A DNA stretch of 18,622 nt, from contig CAYQMI010000076.1 in NCBI GenBank assembly GCA_964418575.1, positions 1 to 18,622 on the forward strand, written 5' to 3'. A program made the position numbers and the translations under genes. This document shows positions 14,902 to 18,622 of this stretch, piece by piece (within the stretch, counting starts at the first letter, position 1; every line of letters starts with the position of its first letter). Below the pieces are notes generated by a model. It did no database searches. It had not been told where the DNA came from and was given only the letters and a program-made list of their open reading frames with translations. Source of the DNA: Glaciecola sp964418575. GTDB taxonomy: Bacteria > Pseudomonadota > Gammaproteobacteria > Enterobacterales > Alteromonadaceae.

Positions 14902-15606
14902 TCACTCGCTGTAAGCCTCGCTCCACAACACCGAAGTGTTGTATTGTCCCTGTCTTCGCTTATACTTATAGACATCAGTGCTTATTTCAAAGGCCTGAGG
15001 CGTAAAATTTTCAGGTAAGGTCATTGATAGTGTTAATACTTGGAAATACTTGAAGCTGTATCTGAGATCTGATTTCGGCTCGTCTAATAATTGACTTAAT
15101 CGATACGAAGCAGGTTTGCCGTCTGTACTGCCGGTAAGCGCCACATCTAATTCACCTTCAACACTGTCTTTAATATTTTCGTGTTGAAGTAAAATAAGAC
15201 TGACGCGGTAGTTGTTGTCACTTGTAGTAGGTAAAACTTCAATGCGCTCAACCACAAAGCCGTCTTGAGTCAACTCAGGTGCCATCACTCTTTGATAAAA
15301 GCCCAACTGTTCTTTCAGAGCTGCCTGCGCAGCGTGTGCCTCTTGCATGGATTTTTGATGCTGCTGATTTGCCAAATTGGCGACCTCAAGCTCAATCTGC
15401 AAAGTATTGATGCGCGAGTTTAAACTCTGATTTTCGCGAGTGAGGTTTTCAATGGATTGACGCGATACTTCAACTTCTTGATGAAGTTGTTTCTCATGCC
15501 AAGTCGCGATGGCATAACCCAAATAAAAAGCTATTGCCAGCACCACAAAAATAAGCCCGTAGTATTTCACAAAGCCTAAGTTTTCTTTGTGTGCAGATAA
15601 ATTCAA
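14902..15606 (-). CDS. DUF6776-like membrane-anchored coiled-coil protein
   Basis: A 234-residue protein of unknown function. One transmembrane helix (about 14-35, GLIFVVLAIAFYLGYAIA) is followed by a coiled coil (about 38-95) rich in E, Q and L. A characteristic GFYQRVMAPE segment and a C-terminal beta-rich domain follow, probably periplasmic. I associate this pattern and the erpA neighbourhood with DUF6776; that is recall, not a search. The start is TTG: AAAGGAG (15619-15613) sits six bases upstream, and the next internal ATG lies far inside the coiled coil. It is divergent from the CLC gene, with 61 bases between starts. Confidence 0.75.
   Translation of the reverse strand: MNLSAHKENLGFVKYYGLIFVVLAIAFYLGYAIATWHEKQLHQEVEVSRQSIENLTRENQSLNSRINTLQIELEVANLANQQHQKSMQEAHAAQAALKEQLGFYQRVMAPELTQDGFVVERIEVLPTTSDNNYRVSLILLQHENIKDSVEGELDVALTGSTDGKPASYRLSQLLDEPKSDLRYSFKYFQVLTLSMTLPENFTPQAFEISTDVYKYKRRQGQYNTSVLWSEAYSE
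14925..14942 (-). other. Perfect hairpin with cUUCGg tetraloop at the 3' end of the DUF6776-like gene
   Basis: On the minus (mRNA) strand the sequence is ACAACAC-TTCG-GTGTTGT. That is a perfect seven-pair stem closed by C-G around UUCG, the exceptionally stable tetraloop. It lies inside the coding sequence 20 bases before its stop codon. No T-run follows, so it is not a standard terminator. It could be an RNA-processing or stability element between this gene and erpA. Confidence 0.55.
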
Positions 15607-15667
15607 AAATATCTCCTTTGCTTGAGGATTATGGTAGGCTATTTCTATGTTTTAAAAGAGTTTTGCC

Positions 15668-17338
15668 ATGTCACTGCAATCACTTCGGCTAGCATTATCA
15701 CAACCAAGTACCTCCGTTCAACTGTGCTTAGTCGGCCTTGCCGGTGGTTTAGTTGCAGCCTTTGTAATTATTGTATTTCGTTGGTTGTTAACATTATCGC
15801 ATGTGATGATGCTCGACGGAATTGGCAATTACCAGCATTTGCCTCCTGAATACCGTTTTGCACTCCCTATTGTTGCGGTTTGCCTAATTATTCTCGTCGC
15901 TAAACTCACTGGCTTTAAACATTATCGAATGGGTATTCCTTTTGTTATTCATCGGGTAAAACAGTTTTATGGCCAAATCCCCTTGCGCACAACAATCAAC
16001 CAATTTTTTGGCGGACTCTTTGCTCTTGCTAGCGGGTTTGTTGTGGGTAAAGAGGGCCCCACAGTGCACTTGGCAGCATGGGCAAGTCATCTTGTTGGCA
16101 GGTGGCTTAACGCTCCGTTTAACAGCCTAAGAATATTAGCTGGCTGTGGTATCGCAGCTGGCATTTCAGCGGCATTCAACACTCCTTTTGCCGCTGTTAT
16201 TTTTGTTATGGAAGTGGTGCTTCGCGAATATAAAGTACATATTTTTATTCCCATCATGCTCTCAGCTGCCTGTGGCTCGGTGCTTACGCGAGCAGTATTT
16301 GGAGATGTTAATGAACTTACTTTTTTAAGTTTTACGCCAGTACCGGTGAGTCAGCTTCCCTACCTTGTGCTCATGGGCATTGTTATTGGTATTGCTGCGT
16401 CTTTGTTTAATAAACAAGTAATGTGGACGATGCGCTTATTCAGGCCCGTGAATATGATGGGGCGCTTGTTTATTGCGGCCCTTATTACCGGTGCTTTTGG
16501 CTATTTTATGCCGGAGGCTTTAGGAACAGAGTTTCTTAATATTGAAAAATTATTCGCCAGCGAACCTCATATAAAACTATTGATGACCTTGTTTGCCGCT
16601 AAATTTTTTCTTGCAATTGTTGCAATTTCTCTGGGTGTTCCAGGTGGTATAATTGGTGCGGTAATGGTGATAGGCATGTTGTTAGGTGTAGGCCTCATGC
16701 AGCCATTAGTACCTTGGTTACAAGACGATATGACCACTACCTATGCTTTACTTGGATTAGCAGGTTTTTTGGCCTCAGTACTGCATGCTCCCATGGCTGC
16801 CTTGTCTGCCGCGATGGAACTTGCGGCAAGTCCAAAAGCAGTATTACCATCGATGATAGTAATAGTAAGTGCTTACGTTACGGCTAAGCAACTGTGTAAA
16901 AATAAATCCATATTTATCCAACAGCTCGACTACCAAGACCTGCCCTACACTACTTCAGCCATTCGCGACGTATTGCAACAAACTGGGGTAATGGCCATGA
17001 TGAAAACCGATATAAAAGTGTTCAAGTTTGCCCCCGACAAAACCTTATATGAACATCTGCAGGAGCACCCTGAGCAAACGGTTATAAATCAGCATCGCGA
17101 TAAAATAACTTCATGCCAAATAGTTGAGCTCAATGTAAGCTTGCATGAAAATGAAACTCCGTTGACAATGCAAGACACGCAAGTACTCACCGAGCAACAT
17201 ACCCTCGCTGATGTTTATGATGCCTTGCAAACTAAACGCCAAGGCGCGGTTATTATCTCGGATATAAGTGGGCAGAATATTTCGGGCATGATCACTTGGA
17301 ATATGGTGCATAACTATATGTTGCGCCAGCAACACTAA
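15668..17338 (+). CDS. CLC-family anion channel/transporter with atypical ion-pathway residues
   Basis: A 556-residue integral membrane protein with the CLC fold. The GKEGP motif at 127-131 keeps the gating glutamate (E129, E. coli ClcA E148). Aligned by eye to ClcA, S107 of GSGIP is M88 (RMGIP), the proton glutamate E203 is V183 (MEVV after FNTPFAAVIF), the GIFAP loop reads GIIGA, and Y445 is F416 (KSIFIQQL). A cytoplasmic C-terminal region (about 440-556) looks like a CBS pair; the second half (LADVYDALQTKRQGAVIISD) is clearest. AAAAGAG precedes the ATG. hemJ follows after 30 bases, probably co-transcribed. The ion and the channel-versus-antiporter mechanism are not settled by the sequence. 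Confidence 0.9.
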   Translation: MSLQSLRLALSQPSTSVQLCLVGLAGGLVAAFVIIVFRWLLTLSHVMMLDGIGNYQHLPPEYRFALPIVAVCLIILVAKLTGFKHYRMGIPFVIHRVKQFYGQIPLRTTINQFFGGLFALASGFVVGKEGPTVHLAAWASHLVGRWLNAPFNSLRILAGCGIAAGISAAFNTPFAAVIFVMEVVLREYKVHIFIPIMLSAACGSVLTRAVFGDVNELTFLSFTPVPVSQLPYLVLMGIVIGIAASLFNKQVMWTMRLFRPVNMMGRLFIAALITGAFGYFMPEALGTEFLNIEKLFASEPHIKLLMTLFAAKFFLAIVAISLGVPGGIIGAVMVIGMLLGVGLMQPLVPWLQDDMTTTYALLGLAGFLASVLHAPMAALSAAMELAASPKAVLPSMIVIVSAYVTAKQLCKNKSIFIQQLDYQDLPYTTSAIRDVLQQTGVMAMMKTDIKVFKFAPDKTLYEHLQEHPEQTVINQHRDKITSCQIVELNVSLHENETPLTMQDTQVLTEQHTLADVYDALQTKRQGAVIISDISGQNISGMITWNMVHNYMLRQQH

Positions 17339-17368
17339 ACATCGTTTGCTAAATTCGAAGGAGCTATT

Positions 17369-17797
17369 TTGACAATTTTGTGGCTAAAAGCCTTCCATGT
17401 GTTTTTTATGATTGCCTGGATGGCGGGTATATTTTATTTGCCTCGCTTGTTTGTTTACCACGCCGAAACCACGGAGCAATCGGTAAGAGATCAGTTCAAA
17501 ATCATGGAACGCAGGCTTTGGCTATTCATTACTCCCTTCGCTCTATTAACCTTGATTCTTGGCGTCGCTATTATCTATATATATGGGCTCGATTGGCTTC
17601 GGGTAAGCGGCTGGCTGCATGCAAAGCTAAGCATTGTAGCCTTGTTTTACGTGTATCACTTCTACCTATGGCACTTGGTAAAAGTGTTTGCGCAAGATAA
17701 AAACACACACAGCCCAAAGTTTTTCAGGTTTCTTAACGAAGCTCCGGTGCTTGCTTTATTGGCTATTGTGATTTTAGCAATCTTGAAACCGTTTTAA
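17369..17797 (+). CDS. hemJ: Protoporphyrinogen IX oxidase, HemJ family
   Basis: Small membrane protein that oxidises protoporphyrinogen IX to protoporphyrin IX, the penultimate step of heme synthesis. It has 142 residues and four predicted helices. H10 (WLKAFHVFFMIAWMAG) and K86 (WLHAKLS) occupy the positions of the conserved His and Lys needed by HemJ. R-x-W-L-F-x-x-P in the second helix region is also typical. The start is TTG: AAGGAG (17358-17363) lies five bases before it, an excellent ribosome site. Annotation pipelines may instead call it a CopD family protein. With hemB also in the window, two non-adjacent steps of the pathway are represented. Confidence 0.88.
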   Translation: MTILWLKAFHVFFMIAWMAGIFYLPRLFVYHAETTEQSVRDQFKIMERRLWLFITPFALLTLILGVAIIYIYGLDWLRVSGWLHAKLSIVALFYVYHFYLWHLVKVFAQDKNTHSPKFFRFLNEAPVLALLAIVILAILKPF

Positions 17798-17832
17798 GTT
17801 TGCAGGTGCTTACTACTGCTTAAAGGTTTCAA
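17783..17832. terminator. Long imperfect hairpin between convergent hemJ and UPF0149 genes
   Basis: TTGAAACC (17783-17790) pairs with GGTTTCAA (17825-17832). Inside it TTAA/TTAA (17794-17797 with 17820-17823) and GCAG/CTGC (17802-17805 with 17816-17819) can extend the stem with small bulges. It spans both stop codons of the convergent genes. No T-run follows on either strand, so its role as a bidirectional terminator is uncertain. Confidence 0.4.
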
Positions 17833-18439
17833 ATTGATTGGGTAAATAAGCTGCGAGTTGGCCTGAAATGCTTACATATTGCGCTAAGGTCGCTTCTAAA
17901 GACTGTGCAATGGCGGGCAGCTTTTCTGACAAAGCATGTTCACCTCGTTGCTGCGCCTGTTCAACTGCAGCTTTTGGATCTGCAAAAGTCGAAAACACCA
18001 GCAAACAATGCTTTAAATCTTTGGCAAATTTTGGTGCCAGCTCTTCTTGCGCCGCTTGCATGTGTTTCCAAGCAGCTCCCCAAAGTGATTCTAAAGATTG
18101 GTGCGCCATCATTAAGCCTGAACAAAACTCACTCAGCTCTTTAGAGTTGCCTATCCCTTTGTATTGAGCGTAACTAGGTAATTTTAGCGAATTCTCTTTC
18201 ATGTTAGCTAAAGTATGTTTAAAAAACGCAAACAGCTGCTCAAAAATAACTTCTGTTTGTTCAGCACTTTGCGTTTGCGAACTCGATTGTGGATTTGAGG
18301 CAATAGTCCACGGCAACCACTTATCGGGCAAAGGTATTTCAGGACTAGCGCACGCCCCTGTTATCACACCTTCCACAAAATAACGCGAATGCAAAAACTG
18401 TGTATATTCGGGCTGCTCATATAGGGCTTGAAGATTCAT
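17813..18439 (-). CDS. UPF0149 / YgfB-YecA family protein
   Basis: A 208-residue, largely helical cytoplasmic protein. Near the N-terminus FVEGVITGACASPE, then PDKWLPWTI, matches the pattern of UPF0149 proteins (helix with G-x-x-x-G, then APE and a WLP motif). The middle has a run of short helices, including SGLMMAHQSLESLWGAAW. No C-terminal SEC-C zinc motif is seen, so it resembles YgfB more than YecA. Family membership is by pattern recall and function is not known from sequence. The ATG at 18439 is adjacent to an upstream TTG; neither has a good ribosome site. It is convergent with hemJ. Confidence 0.6.
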   Translation of the reverse strand: MNLQALYEQPEYTQFLHSRYFVEGVITGACASPEIPLPDKWLPWTIASNPQSSSQTQSAEQTEVIFEQLFAFFKHTLANMKENSLKLPSYAQYKGIGNSKELSEFCSGLMMAHQSLESLWGAAWKHMQAAQEELAPKFAKDLKHCLLVFSTFADPKAAVEQAQQRGEHALSEKLPAIAQSLEATLAQYVSISGQLAAYLPNQFETFKQ

Positions 18440-18622
18440 CAATACAATACTTATTACAATAGCTTTTATCAGATGATACTAACGCACTTGAGCACAAACA
18501 GTAAGCTAATCAAACGCTTTTGCAAGTATGTACTTAGTCGCTGTGTATTCTTGGTGTTTGAATAAAACATCGTTGTACCCTAGTATCTAGTGATAAGTAG
18601 GAAGGCACCGGCGGAATTCGCT
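18440..18622. other. Right-edge intergenic region, no gene recognised
   Basis: About 180 bases upstream of the UPF0149-like gene. I see no open frame of note, no tRNA, and no match to 6S RNA, which lies near ygfB in enteric bacteria. The promoter of the UPF0149 gene should be here, but no convincing -35/-10 pair was found. Confidence 0.6.

Noticed and set aside
18443..18622. 6S RNA next to a YgfB-like gene
   Set aside because: The sequence lacks the long paired rod with a central bubble expected of 6S RNA, and the gene order here differs from the enteric locus.

Overview
The window reads as an ordinary, densely packed stretch of a gammaproteobacterial chromosome. Gene families and gene order (gluQRS-pcnB-folK-panB-panC; tatABC-tatD-hemB; erpA) fit a marine Alteromonadales-like genome of moderate G+C. 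This placement is inferred from synteny and protein motifs, not from a search. No tRNA, rRNA, CRISPR array, transposase or prophage gene was seen, and no gene-free stretch exceeds 300 bases.

Layout. (1) 1-178: intergenic DNA with three degenerate copies of a roughly 45-bp repeat. (2) 179-4805, plus strand: gluQRS (tRNA-Asp queuosine glutamylation), pcnB (RNA 3' polyadenylation), folK (folate), panB and panC (pantothenate). (3) 4835-12563, minus strand, read from right to left: tatA, tatB (broken by exactly 100 Ns), tatC, a small secreted protein gene, tatD, two tandem 7TMR-DISM diguanylate cyclase genes, and hemB. Most junctions touch or overlap by 4 bases, so this looks like one long transcription unit, with a possible internal promoter in front of the secreted-protein gene. 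(4) 12713-13756, plus: an unrecognised, probably outer-membrane protein, divergent from tatA and ending in a good hairpin terminator. (5) 13786-15606, minus: a DUF6776-like membrane/coiled-coil protein, erpA and a GST-like protein. (6) 15668-17797, plus: a CLC-type anion transporter with atypical ion-pathway residues, and hemJ. (7) 17813-18439, minus: a UPF0149/YgfB-like protein. (8) 18440-18622: nothing recognised.

How the genes fit together. Two heme enzymes lie in the window: hemB (an early step, of the metal-site type lacking the zinc cysteines) and hemJ (penultimate step). Fe-S carrier ErpA and the Tat translocon serve export and maturation of cofactor-containing proteins. The insertion of a pair of c-di-GMP synthases between tatD and hemB is the most distinctive organisational feature. 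The pair share architecture and nearly identical length, but only the upstream one keeps the RxxD product-inhibition motif. The other strong point is the CLC protein. Relative to E. coli ClcA it keeps the gating glutamate but has lost both chloride-coordinating side chains and the proton glutamate, so its ion and mechanism should not be assumed. I did not find a defence system or an obviously new multi-gene system here.
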